From Lysobacter sp. Root916 (GTDB lineage: Bacteria; Pseudomonadota; Gammaproteobacteria; Xanthomonadales; Xanthomonadaceae), in assembly GCF_001429785.1 (NCBI RefSeq), contig NZ_LMJF01000001.1, forward strand, positions 810,473-874,472: DNA of 64,000 bases. The letters are read 5' to 3'. A model generated the notes under the pieces. It made no database searches and had not been told where the DNA came from. It worked only from the letters and a program-made list of their open reading frames with translations. Numbering within the stretch: position 1 is the first letter of the stretch; every line of letters starts with the position of its first letter. The position numbers were made by a program, and so were the translations under genes. This document shows positions 42,964 to 54,041 of the stretch, piece after piece.

Positions 42964-43586
42964 GGCTTCATGCCTCGGCCGTAGCGATGAGCTTCTTCAT
43001 CCAGATCGACATCGGGTTCGATGTCTGCCTGGCGGGCATAGTCGGGCGCGATTTCCACCTGCAAGGCTTGCTGTTCGAGCGGCTGGATCCAGGTGTCGGC
43101 ATCGGCGCCGTAGCCCACGACCGTCGATTCGAAGCTGGTGGCCCTCGCTGCGCCGCCCGGGCTTCCGCCCTGGTCGGGTTCGCGCTGGGCGTTGCTGGCA
43201 CCGGATTCGGGATCGTCCGGTGTGAGCGCGGCAAGGATGCGGCGCAATTGCAGCGCCAACTGCTCGATCAGCGGTTCCAGCTTCGCGCGCTGCTCGATCA
43301 CCCGCTCGTGGACCAGTCGCTGCGCAGGCGCTTCGGCATGGGCGACGAACATTCGCTCCCAATGCACGCCGACCGGTTCGGACAGGCGGGCGGCGATGTC
43401 CCATTGCATACGGATCGGCAACACCAGCATCGCCTCGATCGAGCGCGCCACGAACACAGTCGCCAAGTCGGTGTCGACGGCGAAATCTTGCAAGCGTAGG
43501 CGCCTGCGGATATCCACTTCCGTGACCGGAAACGGATCGGAGATGGCCCGCAGCAGGGCCAGGGCCGGGGGCAGGGCGGTCGCCAT
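42960..43586 (-). CDS. Unknown protein, first gene of a coupled pair with a PD-(D/E)XK-like protein
   Basis: A 208-residue soluble protein starting MATALPPALALLRAISDPFP. It has a helical N-terminal half (DFAVDTDLATVFVARSIEAM, GVHWERMFVAHAEAPAQRLVHERVIEQ), a coiled-coil-like helix (KLEPLIEQLALQLRRILAAL), then a Gly/Ser/Pro-rich linker and an acidic tail (WIQPLEQQALQVEIAPDYAR, EPDVDLDEEAHRYGRG). No family is recognised. Its TGA overlaps the ATG of the PD-(D/E)XK-like gene, which strongly implies a joint function. Longer starts in frame exist but lack the compact start and SD. Confidence 0.68.
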   Translation of the reverse strand: MATALPPALALLRAISDPFPVTEVDIRRRLRLQDFAVDTDLATVFVARSIEAMLVLPIRMQWDIAARLSEPVGVHWERMFVAHAEAPAQRLVHERVIEQRAKLEPLIEQLALQLRRILAALTPDDPESGASNAQREPDQGGSPGGAARATSFESTVVGYGADADTWIQPLEQQALQVEIAPDYARQADIEPDVDLDEEAHRYGRGMKP

Positions 43587-43764
43587 GGTTCGCTCCGTGA
43601 ACGCAGCCAGCGGTTCGCGCGATATAGCACGAATCCCGCGGCAGCGGCGACAGCGCGGAAACGACCCCGCTTCCGTGCCCGCTGTCAACGGGTTTCCCCT
43701 GCCGCCCGGCGTTGCGACAATCGGTCCAGCCCGCAGCTAGCGGGTGCCAGACCGATTGGAAGCA

Positions 43765-46164
<2,400 letters not shown>

Positions 46165-46224
46165 TTCCGCGATGCCATGCCGCGTAGGGTGGTCCCAAAG
46201 CCATCCCACGTGACTGTTTTTGCT

Positions 46225-46259
46225 CGTCATCCCCGCGAAGGCGGGGATCCAGCGACTTT
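46225..46259. repeat. CGTCATCCCCGCGAAGGCGGGGATCCAG repeat
   Basis: ATCCCCGC-GAAG-GCGGGGAT (46229-46248) is a perfect 8-bp stem with a GAAG loop, flanked by CGTC and CCAGCGACTTT. This exact word family is dispersed in intergenic DNA of many proteobacteria. Here it lies downstream of tex and of the convergent sugar dehydrogenase. Confidence 0.88.
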
Positions 46260-46389
46260 AGGGCGCCGCAACCCACGTCATTGGCCTCGACCATAGGATG
46301 CGGTGAGCCCTAGGCGAACCGCATCGTCGCGTAATCGCACGTCGCCACGGCAACACGGCCATCGCCGCGTTGCCTCGCAACGCAGTTAC

Positions 46390-47586
46390 TCAGCCGCCAG
46401 CCTTCCCCGGCGGATCCAAGCGCAACAACTTGCCGTCCTTCTCGTCGGTCAGCACATAGACCTTGCCGTCGGCGCCAACACGCACGTCGCGGATGCGCAA
46501 GCCGAGCTCCTTGAGCAGGCGCTCTTCCTTGACGATCTTGTCGCCATCCAGCGTGAGGCGGATCAGGTTGCCGTCGGCGAGCGCGCCCAGGAACAGGCTG
46601 TCGTTCCAGGGCGAGTCGGGGCGGCCGGTATAGAAGGCCATGCCCGACAGCCCCGGCGATTTCGCCCAAACGTGGTACGGCGATTCCATACCGGGCTTGC
46701 TCTTGCCCTCGGCTTCCGAGATCGGCAGGCCGCTGTAGTCGATGCCATTGGTGATAATGGGCCAGCCGTAATTCTTGGTCGGCTCGGGCAGATTGATTTC
46801 GTCGCCGCCGCGCGGGCCGTGCTCGGCTTCCCACAGCTTGCCGCTGCGCGGATCCAGCGCCAGCGACTGCATGTTGCGATGGCCGTAGCTCCAGATCTCG
46901 GCGCGCGCATCGCTGCGGCCGACATAGGGATTGTCGGTCGGCACGCTGCCGTCCAGGTTCAGGCGCACCAGCTTGCCCTGCAGCATCTTCAGATCCTGCG
47001 AGGCCATGCGCTCCTGGCGCTCGCCTTGGGTGATGAAGACATGCCCGTGGCCGTCGAAGGCGATGCGCGAACCGAAGTGGTTGGGTCCGACCAGCTTGGG
47101 CTGCTGGCGGTAGATCACTTCGACCTCGCTCAGGCCGGTATCGCCCAGCGTCGCCGTGGCGACCGCGGTGCCGGCGCTGCCGTTGGGGCCCGGCTCGGCG
47201 AAACTGAGGTAGATACGCTTGCTGCTGGCGAAGTCCGGCGCCAGCACCACGTCGAGCAGGCCGCCCTGGCCCTCGGCCCAGACTTGCGGCACGTTGGCCA
47301 GCGGCGCCGAGATCGCGCCGTCCGCGCCGATCCGGCGCAAACGCCCCGGCCGTTCGGTGACCAGGAAGCCGCCGTCGGGCAGCAGCGCCACGCTCCAGGG
47401 CTGCTCCAGGCCGTGGGCGATCTCGGTGACCTGGATCGGCCCGCGTTCGCTGGCCAGTTGCTGGGCTTTCTGCTGCGCCGGCGCGGGCCGCGCCGCGGCG
47501 CTGTCCTGGGCCGGGGTCTTGTCGCAGGCGACCAGGGCGCAAGCGAGGGCAAGGGCGAGCGCGATGCTGCGGTGACGGACAACCAT
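46390..47586 (-). CDS. PQQ-dependent sugar dehydrogenase (YliI/Asd-like), lipoprotein
   Basis: A 398-residue exported beta-propeller that oxidises aldose sugars with PQQ, feeding electrons to the chain. Lipoprotein signal: ...LACALVAC with Cys21. Propeller landmarks are LEQPWSVALLPDGGFLVTER, GLLDVVLAPDF, NHFGSRIAFDGHGHVFITQG, YGHRNMQSLALDP (the catalytic His region), WEAEHGPRGGDEIN, and GLSGMAFYTG. No PQQ biosynthesis gene is nearby. Start at 47586 is the first ATG and gives the lipobox. Confidence 0.93.
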   Translation of the reverse strand: MVVRHRSIALALALACALVACDKTPAQDSAAARPAPAQQKAQQLASERGPIQVTEIAHGLEQPWSVALLPDGGFLVTERPGRLRRIGADGAISAPLANVPQVWAEGQGGLLDVVLAPDFASSKRIYLSFAEPGPNGSAGTAVATATLGDTGLSEVEVIYRQQPKLVGPNHFGSRIAFDGHGHVFITQGERQERMASQDLKMLQGKLVRLNLDGSVPTDNPYVGRSDARAEIWSYGHRNMQSLALDPRSGKLWEAEHGPRGGDEINLPEPTKNYGWPIITNGIDYSGLPISEAEGKSKPGMESPYHVWAKSPGLSGMAFYTGRPDSPWNDSLFLGALADGNLIRLTLDGDKIVKEERLLKELGLRIRDVRVGADGKVYVLTDEKDGKLLRLDPPGKAGG

Positions 47587-47599
47587 GCGGGGAATCTCC

Positions 47600-49540
47600 T
47601 TAGCGATAACCGGCGGCTTGCAATTCGAACAGTTCGGCGTAGCGCCCGCCTTGCGCGAGCAGCTCGGTATGGGTGCCGCTGGCCTCGAGTCGGCCTTCGG
47701 CGAGCACCAGGATACGATCGGCCATGCGCACGCTGCTGAAGCGGTGGGAGATCAGCACCGCGGTGCGGTCGTCCGACAACTCCTTGAAGCGCTGGAATAC
47801 CTCGAACTCCGAACGCGCGTCCAGGGCCGCGGTCGGTTCGTCCAGGATCATGACCTGGGCATCGCGCATGTAGGCGCGCGCGATCGCGATCTTCTGCCAC
47901 TGCCCGCCGGAGAGGTCGACGCCGGTCTTGAAGCGGCGCCCGATCTGCTGGTCGTAGCCCTGCGGCAGCGATTCGATGACCTGGTCGGCCATGGCGCGCC
48001 GGGCCGCGTTGCGGATGCGTTCCTCGTCGTGCATGGCGTCGATCTGGCCGACGCCGATGTTCTCGCCGGCGGTGAGGTGGTAGCGCACGAAGTCCTGGAA
48101 GATAACGCCGATGTTGGCACGCAGCTCGTCCAGGTCGTATTCGCGCAGGTCGCGGCCGTCGAGCAGGATGCGGCCTTCGTCGGGGTCGTACAGGCGTGCC
48201 AGCAATTTGACCAGGGTGGTCTTGCCGGCGCCGTTCTCGCCGACCAGGGCCAGCACTTCACCCGCGCGCAGTTCGAAATTCAGACCGCGCAGCGCCCAGC
48301 GCTCGGCATCGGGATAGCGGAAGCCGACGTTCTCGAACGCGAAGCCGCGCGCGATCGGACGCGGTACCGGCAGCGGATCGGCGGGCGAGACGATCTCCGG
48401 TTCGATCTCGAAGAACGAGAACAGATCGTCCAGGTACAGGGCCTGGCCGGCCACCTGCGAGAACCCCACCAACAGACCTTCCAGCAGCTGGCGCAGGCGC
48501 CGGAAGCTGCCGGCCAGGAAGGTCAGGTCGCCGATGCTGAAATCGCCCTTGACCGTGCGCCAGGCGATGTAGGCGTAGGCGACGTAGTAGCCCAGCGTGC
48601 CCAGCGCCGCCAACAGGGTGCCCCAGAACGCGCGCCGCCGCGCCAGCGAGCGGTTGGCCTTGAAGAACTTGTCCGCCAGCTCGCGGTACTTGGCGATCAG
48701 ATAGCGGTGAAGATTGAAGATCTTCACCTCCTTGGCGGTCTCGACGCTGGCGCCCATCTGGCGCACGTACTCGAGTTGGCGGCGCTCGGGCGTCCAGGCG
48801 AAGTTGAGCGAATAACCCAAGGCGTTGAAATGCGCCTCGCCGACGAAGGCCGGGATCAGCGCCACCGCCAGCAGCAGGATCAGCCAGGGCGCGTACACCA
48901 GCAGGCCGATCGCGAAGCTGATCACCGTGATCGTGTCCTGGACCTGGCCGAACAACTGGCTCATCAGGTTCATGCGCCCCATGGTCTGGCGACGCGCGCG
49001 GTCCAGCTTGTCCTGCAGGTCGGGGTCCTCGAAGTCCTCCAGGTCCAAGGTCGCGGCGTGCTCCATCAGGCGCACGCTGGTGGCGTTGGTGAACAATTCC
49101 GACAGCAGCGAATCGCCGTAGCTGATCAGGCGGCCGAGCAGGTCCGAGCCGATCGCCAGCCCGAACTCCAGCGCCAGCAGGCCGAGCAGGGTGGTGAGCT
49201 GGCCGCCGTCGAGCGCGGCGCGCACCGATTCGAACTCGACGCCGGCCGCGACCAGGCGCACCGCCTCGTCGATGATCAGCTTGCCGACGTACAGGGTCGC
49301 GACCGGCAGGAATGCGCGTACCAGACGCAGGCCCAGCGTAATCAGAGTCAGGCTACGGCTGGTCTGCCATATCTGGCGCAGGAACGGCGGCAGATTGCGC
49401 AGCGCATCGAAACGCTCGCGCAGGCTGGGCTTGCCGCTCGATCGGCCGGCGTTGCGGCCGGGCGTGCTCTGTCCAGGAGCGTTCTGGTCAGGTGCGCTCG
49501 GGTTGGAGGCGGGCGGGGCGGCGTCGGCGGGCGAGGGCAT
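47600..49540 (-). CDS. ABC transporter, fused permease and ATPase (exporter type)
   Basis: A 646-residue half-transporter expected to act as a homodimer. The first 30 residues are Pro/Ser/Ala-rich. The membrane domain (about 45-330) has six helices, including LITLGLRLVRAFLPVATLYV and WLILLLAVALIPAFVGEAHF. The ATPase domain starts near 385: Walker A ALVGENGAGKTTLVKLLARL, signature VDLSGGQWQKIAIARAYMRD, Walker B VMILDEPTAALD, and the switch His in AVLISHRFSSVRMADRI. The substrate is unknown; members export lipids, peptides or drugs. The stop is 13 bases from the upstream sugar-dehydrogenase start, suggesting one transcript. Confidence 0.93.
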   Translation of the reverse strand: MPSPADAAPPASNPSAPDQNAPGQSTPGRNAGRSSGKPSLRERFDALRNLPPFLRQIWQTSRSLTLITLGLRLVRAFLPVATLYVGKLIIDEAVRLVAAGVEFESVRAALDGGQLTTLLGLLALEFGLAIGSDLLGRLISYGDSLLSELFTNATSVRLMEHAATLDLEDFEDPDLQDKLDRARRQTMGRMNLMSQLFGQVQDTITVISFAIGLLVYAPWLILLLAVALIPAFVGEAHFNALGYSLNFAWTPERRQLEYVRQMGASVETAKEVKIFNLHRYLIAKYRELADKFFKANRSLARRRAFWGTLLAALGTLGYYVAYAYIAWRTVKGDFSIGDLTFLAGSFRRLRQLLEGLLVGFSQVAGQALYLDDLFSFFEIEPEIVSPADPLPVPRPIARGFAFENVGFRYPDAERWALRGLNFELRAGEVLALVGENGAGKTTLVKLLARLYDPDEGRILLDGRDLREYDLDELRANIGVIFQDFVRYHLTAGENIGVGQIDAMHDEERIRNAARRAMADQVIESLPQGYDQQIGRRFKTGVDLSGGQWQKIAIARAYMRDAQVMILDEPTAALDARSEFEVFQRFKELSDDRTAVLISHRFSSVRMADRILVLAEGRLEASGTHTELLAQGGRYAELFELQAAGYR

Positions 49541-49589
49541 GGCCGGATTGTGCCTGGGCTGCGCTAGAGGGCCGTGAAAGCGACGCGGC

Positions 49590-50147
49590 TCACAGGCGCA
49601 TGCCCAGCCGGATCACCGCTTCGGTGGAGGCCGCGACCACCGTATCGATGCCGCGGGTGAGCGCATCGTCGCGGCCGACGCGCTCGGCGGCGACGTCGCG
49701 GTGCTCGAGTTCGTCGTGCACGATCGAGGCCACCGCGGCGTGCGCATCCGGATCGCTATGCGCCATGTGGGCGAGCTGTTCCTCTAGGTGGTGGTTGACC
49801 ACGGTCTCGACCGAGCGCGTGCAGGCCATGACCGCGCGCTCGCCCAGCAGGGCGGTGATCAGGCCCAAGGCATATCCGCCGACGCCGCACCACAGGAAGC
49901 TGCGGCAACGACGGATGCCGCGCGCGGCGAGGATTTCGTCGAAGGTGGCTAGATGGCGGCGCTCGTGACTGAGGAAGTCTTCCAACAGGCCAACCGAGGG
50001 GCGGCCCAGCCAGCGCCCGACCAGGATCTGGGCGCGATAGATCTGGATCGCGCCGAACTCGCCGGCGTGATCCACGCGCAGGTAGCGCGCAGCCAGCGAC
50101 GGCGTCGGGATCGGAGTGGACAATGCGGAGTCCAGGCTGTGCGTCAT
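49590..50147 (-). CDS. Coq7-like diiron hydroxylase
   Basis: A 185-residue ferritin-like helical protein of the Coq7/demethoxyubiquinone hydroxylase family. Diiron ligands: Glu30 in LRVDHAGEFGAIQIYRAQ, Glu62 and His65 in FLSHERRHLATF, Glu114 in CTRSVETVVNHHLEEQL, and Glu146 and His149 in IVHDELEHRDVAAE. It would hydroxylate a ubiquinone precursor at the inner membrane; the length is typical of the short bacterial form. Whether it is the sole UbiF/Coq7 of the cell is unknown. ATG at 50147 is the only start close to the fold. Confidence 0.92.
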   Translation of the reverse strand: MTHSLDSALSTPIPTPSLAARYLRVDHAGEFGAIQIYRAQILVGRWLGRPSVGLLEDFLSHERRHLATFDEILAARGIRRCRSFLWCGVGGYALGLITALLGERAVMACTRSVETVVNHHLEEQLAHMAHSDPDAHAAVASIVHDELEHRDVAAERVGRDDALTRGIDTVVAASTEAVIRLGMRL

Positions 50148-50226
50148 CGCGGCGGCATCGAGGTGGAGGCGTGCATGCAGCATAGCCGCGACGATGCCCA
50201 CCGGTGCCGCCGCGAGCGGTTCGCCC

Positions 50227-50940
50227 TCAAGCCGCGGCCCGCTCCGCGGGGCAGGCCAGTGCGATCGCGGTCAGGCGTTCGGCCAGCTGCGCCGGCGCCG
50301 ACAGCATGGCCAGATGACCGGCGTCGAGGTCGTGCACCTGCGCCTGCGGCAGGCGCGCGATCATCGCGCCCTGGCGCGCCGGCAGCAGGCTGCGGTCGCG
50401 CAACAAGCGCAGATAGGTCGCGGCCGCGCGCACCGGCTGCGCGCATGTGGGCGTGAGGTAGAGGCCGGGGAACTCGGCTTGGTAGCGCGAGACCACCAGG
50501 GCCGCGCTGGCCTCGTCGAGGTCGTTGCACAGTTCCTTGCGGATCATCGCCGGTCCGGGCGCGAGCCCGTCGCGGTTGAAGCGGAACAGCAGGCGCAGCA
50601 GGGTGCGTTCGACCGTGCCCAGCGCATCGACGAAGGCGCCGCCCGGCGGCGGCACCACCGCGGCCAGATAGAGGGCATGGCGCAGACGCGCACCCAGGCC
50701 CGCGGCCAGGTCCGGCATCAGCACGCCGGCCAGCGAGTGCGCGACGATCGTCACCTCGTCGAGGCCGCGACGGTCCAGTTCGGCGATCAGCGCCCGTGCG
50801 CAGCGCTCCGGCGTCGCGTCGGCATGCCGACCCGCGATATCCAGCGCGATCGCGGGGACCGCCATGCGTTCGATCACGCGATCCCAGACCCAGGCGCCGA
50901 CGCCGGCGCCATGCAGCAGGACGGTGGTGGGGGTGGACAT
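50227..50940 (-). CDS. Alpha/beta hydrolase, esterase type
   Basis: A 237-residue cytosolic hydrolase. VLLHGAGVGAWVWDRVIERM is the oxyanion-hole strand, the nucleophile is Ser69 in VTIVAHSLAGVLMPDLAAG (AxSxxG variant of GxSxG), and the catalytic His is in DAGHLAMLSAPAQLAERL. The lid region (LRHALYLAAVVPPPGGAFVD) resembles plant salicylate-binding esterases and bacterial PnbA-like hydrolases. Substrate unknown. Overlaps nothing; next gene leftward is the Coq7-like protein after 80 bases. Confidence 0.88.
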   Translation of the reverse strand: MSTPTTVLLHGAGVGAWVWDRVIERMAVPAIALDIAGRHADATPERCARALIAELDRRGLDEVTIVAHSLAGVLMPDLAAGLGARLRHALYLAAVVPPPGGAFVDALGTVERTLLRLLFRFNRDGLAPGPAMIRKELCNDLDEASAALVVSRYQAEFPGLYLTPTCAQPVRAAATYLRLLRDRSLLPARQGAMIARLPQAQVHDLDAGHLAMLSAPAQLAERLTAIALACPAERAAA

Positions 50941-51142
50941 GCGGCGGTGCCTCGGCGATGGCGGGAATAGCCTCAGGCTAAGGCGCGCGGCTGCCAGCTT
51001 TTGTCAGCAGCGCCACCGCCACGGCGCACGGCGCCGGGTTTTTCTTGACGGCGCAGGAGCGCGCGCCGAACAATCCCGCGGCGAATCGGCGCAATCCCGT
51101 ACCGCGCGCCGGCGTCGCGACTACGTCACTATCAGGGGAATC

Positions 51143-51979
51143 ATGAGAATTCTTGCGTCTGCGCTGATCCTCGCGATCGGCTTCGCCAGCGCGCCTGCGG
51201 GCGCGCGCAAGCTCCAGTACGCGCTGCCGCCCGCGGCCTCGGCAGCGGGCGAGGTGCGACTGGTCGAAGGCGAGCGCGGTGCGCTGCCGCCGGAGGTTTC
51301 CGGCGTCGCCTATCTCGACGAGGCGCGCAGCGTCGTCTACCGCCAGGACTTCGGCGGCATGGGCGTGGCCGGCGGCCTGCTGCTCGGCCCGTTCGGCGCG
51401 GGCGCCAACGCCCTCGCGATCCAGAAGAACACCGCGCGCGAGGCCGAGGCCCTGCGCGGCAAGCTCGGCTTCGCGCCGGATGCGCTGCTGCTGGCCGCAT
51501 TGACGGCGATGCCGGCGAGCGCGTCGGCCAGCCGCGAGGCCAAGCTGCGGCCCAGCCTCTACCTCACCCGCGACAAGCAGGAGCGCCTGATCTTCTGGAC
51601 CATCGTCGATGTCGACCTGGACGGTTGGCGCGGACGCTATTCGCGCGTGCTGCCGGCGCGTGTCGCCTCGGCGGCGGTCGTGGCCGGCCTGCCGGAAGCG
51701 GAACGCACGATGCTGGAAACCCAGCTGCGCGACTCCTACATCGAGACCTTGAAGGTGCTGCAGCTCGATCTGGAAGGACGGGCCGGCGAATTCGCCAAGA
51801 TGAAGGTCGAGGTGGAAGCGCTGGCGCCGCGCTTCCATGCCGCTGTGAAGTACGAGTTCGTGCGTCGCGACGAGACCCACACCCTGATCCGTGCGCTGGC
51901 GCCGTCGACGGTGCAGGCCGCGGGCCTGGGCTTCTCCGGTGTGCTGATCGTTCCGAATTCGGAAGCGCTGGTGAAGTAA
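51143..51979 (+). CDS. Exported protein of unknown function
   Basis: A 278-residue protein with a signal peptide (MRILASALILAIGFASAPAGARK). The mature part has a Gly-rich hydrophobic stretch at about 71-84 (GGMGVAGGLLLGPFGAGANA) resembling a glycine-zipper or membrane-insertion segment. A mixed alpha/beta region follows (LRPSLYLTRDKQERLIFWTI, AALAPRFHAAVKYEFVRRDE). No conserved catalytic motif is evident and I do not recognise the family. Strong SD (CAGGGGAAT) supports the ATG. It stands alone. Confidence 0.72.
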   Translation: MRILASALILAIGFASAPAGARKLQYALPPAASAAGEVRLVEGERGALPPEVSGVAYLDEARSVVYRQDFGGMGVAGGLLLGPFGAGANALAIQKNTAREAEALRGKLGFAPDALLLAALTAMPASASASREAKLRPSLYLTRDKQERLIFWTIVDVDLDGWRGRYSRVLPARVASAAVVAGLPEAERTMLETQLRDSYIETLKVLQLDLEGRAGEFAKMKVEVEALAPRFHAAVKYEFVRRDETHTLIRALAPSTVQAAGLGFSGVLIVPNSEALVK

Positions 51980-52002
51980 TCCGGTGCCGGGCCTGGCTTC
52001 GC

Positions 52003-53850
52003 TCAGGCCCACAACCGCAGCGGCCACAGCCCCCAGGCTGCCAGCACCAGCGTCCATTGCAGCAGTGCGAGCATCGCCACCGCATCCAGCGCCGCCACGA
52101 TGCCCGCCGGTCGCAGGCGCAGATAGCGCCACAGGCCGAACAGCAGCGCGGCGGGCAGGGCGCAGGCGACCGCGGTGAGCAGGCCGCTGCCGAAGGTCAG
52201 GTCGCCCAGTTGCAGGAACGACTGGCGATAGAGGAACGGCAGCGGCAGCAGCAAGGCCAACGTCGCCAGCCACGGCGCGAAGACGGGGTCGCGTCGGCGC
52301 AAGCGGCGCAGCGCGGCGCGCAGGCTGCCGCCCAGCATCAACCACAGCAGGCCCAGGCCTCCCGCGGCCAGGCTGGCCCACAGCGCCAGCAGTTTCCACA
52401 GCGCGATGCGCTGGTAGCTCTGGGTGCCGGTGGTGAGTACCTGAGCGCCGTCGGCAGCGGTGAGCAGCGCGTGCGAAGCCTGGGTTCGATCCTCGGCGCG
52501 GAACAGGGCGCCGCCCACCGGCGTCAGCGCGGTCGGCTGGCCCTGGAACGGCAGCAGGCGCAGGCCGTCGCCTTCGCGGCGCAGCCGGACGAACCCCAGC
52601 GTGGTGTCCAGCCAGGCGAAGCTGGCGAAGCGATTGGGCGCGGGCACGTAATAGCCTTCCCACGCCGGCAGCGACAGCGCGCTGCGCCGCTTCGCGGCGA
52701 GCGTCGGCGCAGGCAGGTCCAGGGCCTGGATCAGGGTCCGGTCCAGCGCACCGGCGTCGGCGGTTTCGCTGTCGGTGTTGGTGGTGTGAAAGAACGCGCG
52801 CTGCTGCTGCGGAAACACGCACAGCATCGCCCGGTAGCCGATCGTGCTGCCGCCGTGGCAGTGCCCGAAAACGCCGTGGCGGTCGCGTGCGAACAGGCCC
52901 AGGGCATAGCCGACGCCGAGTCCGGCATTCGCCCCTTCGGTGCCCGTGGGGCGGCCCATGCCGCGCAGCAGCGTCGGGTCGATGAAGGGCGCGCCGCCGA
53001 CGCGGCCGTCGCTCATCAGGAAGCGCGCGAACCGCGCCATGTCGGCGGCGGTGGTGCTGAACTGTCCGGCAGGCCGCAGATAGATCGGCACGATCGGATG
53101 CGTGCTGCCATCGTCGAAATGGCCCATCGCCAGGCGCGGATCGCGGTGCTGGTCCGTGTAGGCGAAGCTGCTGTCGCGCATGCCCAGCGTCTGCAGCAGT
53201 TCGCGGTCCAGATACGCTTCGTAGCGCTGACCGACCGCGGCCTCCACCACCATGCCCAGCAGGGTGTAGCTGCTATTGGAGTAGGACATGCGCGTGCCCG
53301 GCCGCGAGCGCACGCGCAAGCGGCTGTCTTCGCGCGCGAACGCCTGTGCGAGCGGCGTGTCGGGCGTGGGCTTGCGGCTGAACACCTGACTGAAGCGCGC
53401 GTCGTCGAGGCCGGCGCTTTGGTCGAGCAGATGGCGCAGGCGCACCGGATCGGTCGCGGCCCAAGGGTTGTCGAAGGCGATGCCGGGCAGCAGTTCGGTC
53501 ACCGGCTGGTCTAGTCGCAGCCGGCCCTGGCTGACCAGCCGCAATACGCCGGTGGCGAGCATGGTCTTGGCGATCGAGCCGACCAGCACCCGATCCTCGG
53601 CGCGCAGCGGCGTGCCGGTACGGGCGTCCTTGAGACCGGCCGCGCCGATCCGCACGTGCTGCGGTTCGACCAGCGCCCAGGTCGCGCCGGTCAGGCCCTG
53701 TTGCCGCAAGGTAGTGGCGACGTCCGGCTCCGGCGCGGCCACCCCGGGGACGGCGGCGAACAGGTGGACGGGCAGGATCAGCAGCGCGAGCAGGCAGGCA
53801 CGCCAGGCGGCGGACGCGCGTTTGCGGGCGATCGTCGAGGTTCTTGCCAA
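52003..53850 (-). CDS. Serine hydrolase, class C beta-lactamase-like, with C-terminal membrane region
   Basis: A protein of about 615 residues: signal peptide (RACLLALLILPVHLFAAVPG), a beta-lactamase/DD-peptidase fold with SxxK (LVGSIAKTMLATGVLRLVSQ, Ser and Lys about residues 92 and 95), YxN (MSYSNSSYTLLGMVVEAAVG) and HGG (HCHGGSTIGYRAM). It continues to a C-terminal region with five or six hydrophobic segments (RIALWKLLALWASLAAGGLG and following) of unknown role. There is no ATG: TTG at 53850 gives a normal n-region; another TTG at 53898 is possible. Similar to the EstB/PbpE-type serine hydrolases. Substrate unknown. Confidence 0.85.
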   Translation of the reverse strand: MARTSTIARKRASAAWRACLLALLILPVHLFAAVPGVAAPEPDVATTLRQQGLTGATWALVEPQHVRIGAAGLKDARTGTPLRAEDRVLVGSIAKTMLATGVLRLVSQGRLRLDQPVTELLPGIAFDNPWAATDPVRLRHLLDQSAGLDDARFSQVFSRKPTPDTPLAQAFAREDSRLRVRSRPGTRMSYSNSSYTLLGMVVEAAVGQRYEAYLDRELLQTLGMRDSSFAYTDQHRDPRLAMGHFDDGSTHPIVPIYLRPAGQFSTTAADMARFARFLMSDGRVGGAPFIDPTLLRGMGRPTGTEGANAGLGVGYALGLFARDRHGVFGHCHGGSTIGYRAMLCVFPQQQRAFFHTTNTDSETADAGALDRTLIQALDLPAPTLAAKRRSALSLPAWEGYYVPAPNRFASFAWLDTTLGFVRLRREGDGLRLLPFQGQPTALTPVGGALFRAEDRTQASHALLTAADGAQVLTTGTQSYQRIALWKLLALWASLAAGGLGLLWLMLGGSLRAALRRLRRRDPVFAPWLATLALLLPLPFLYRQSFLQLGDLTFGSGLLTAVACALPAALLFGLWRYLRLRPAGIVAALDAVAMLALLQWTLVLAAWGLWPLRLWA

Positions 53851-54005
53851 AGCTGCACCAGCGAATCGGAAGGGGGGCAGTGTGCGCGAGCGGCGCAAAC
53901 GCGCCCCGTGGCCAAGGTCACGGGGCCTTCCCGCACGGAGCGGCGGCGGCGCGGTCCCGGCCCGGGATGCTCGGCGGCCGCAGGCGGCGCGACAGGCCGG
54001 GCGAG

Positions 54006-54011
54006 TAGAAT
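54006..54011 (+). promoter_or_regulatory. -10 hexamer TAGAAT upstream of fumarase
   Basis: TAGAAT in GCGAGTAGAATAGCC is a good -10 match, 30 bases before the GTG start, so a normal leader is expected. A -35 is not evident. Confidence 0.45.
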
Positions 54012-54041
54012 AGCCGTCCCCACCGCCAGCTTAAGCCCGCC

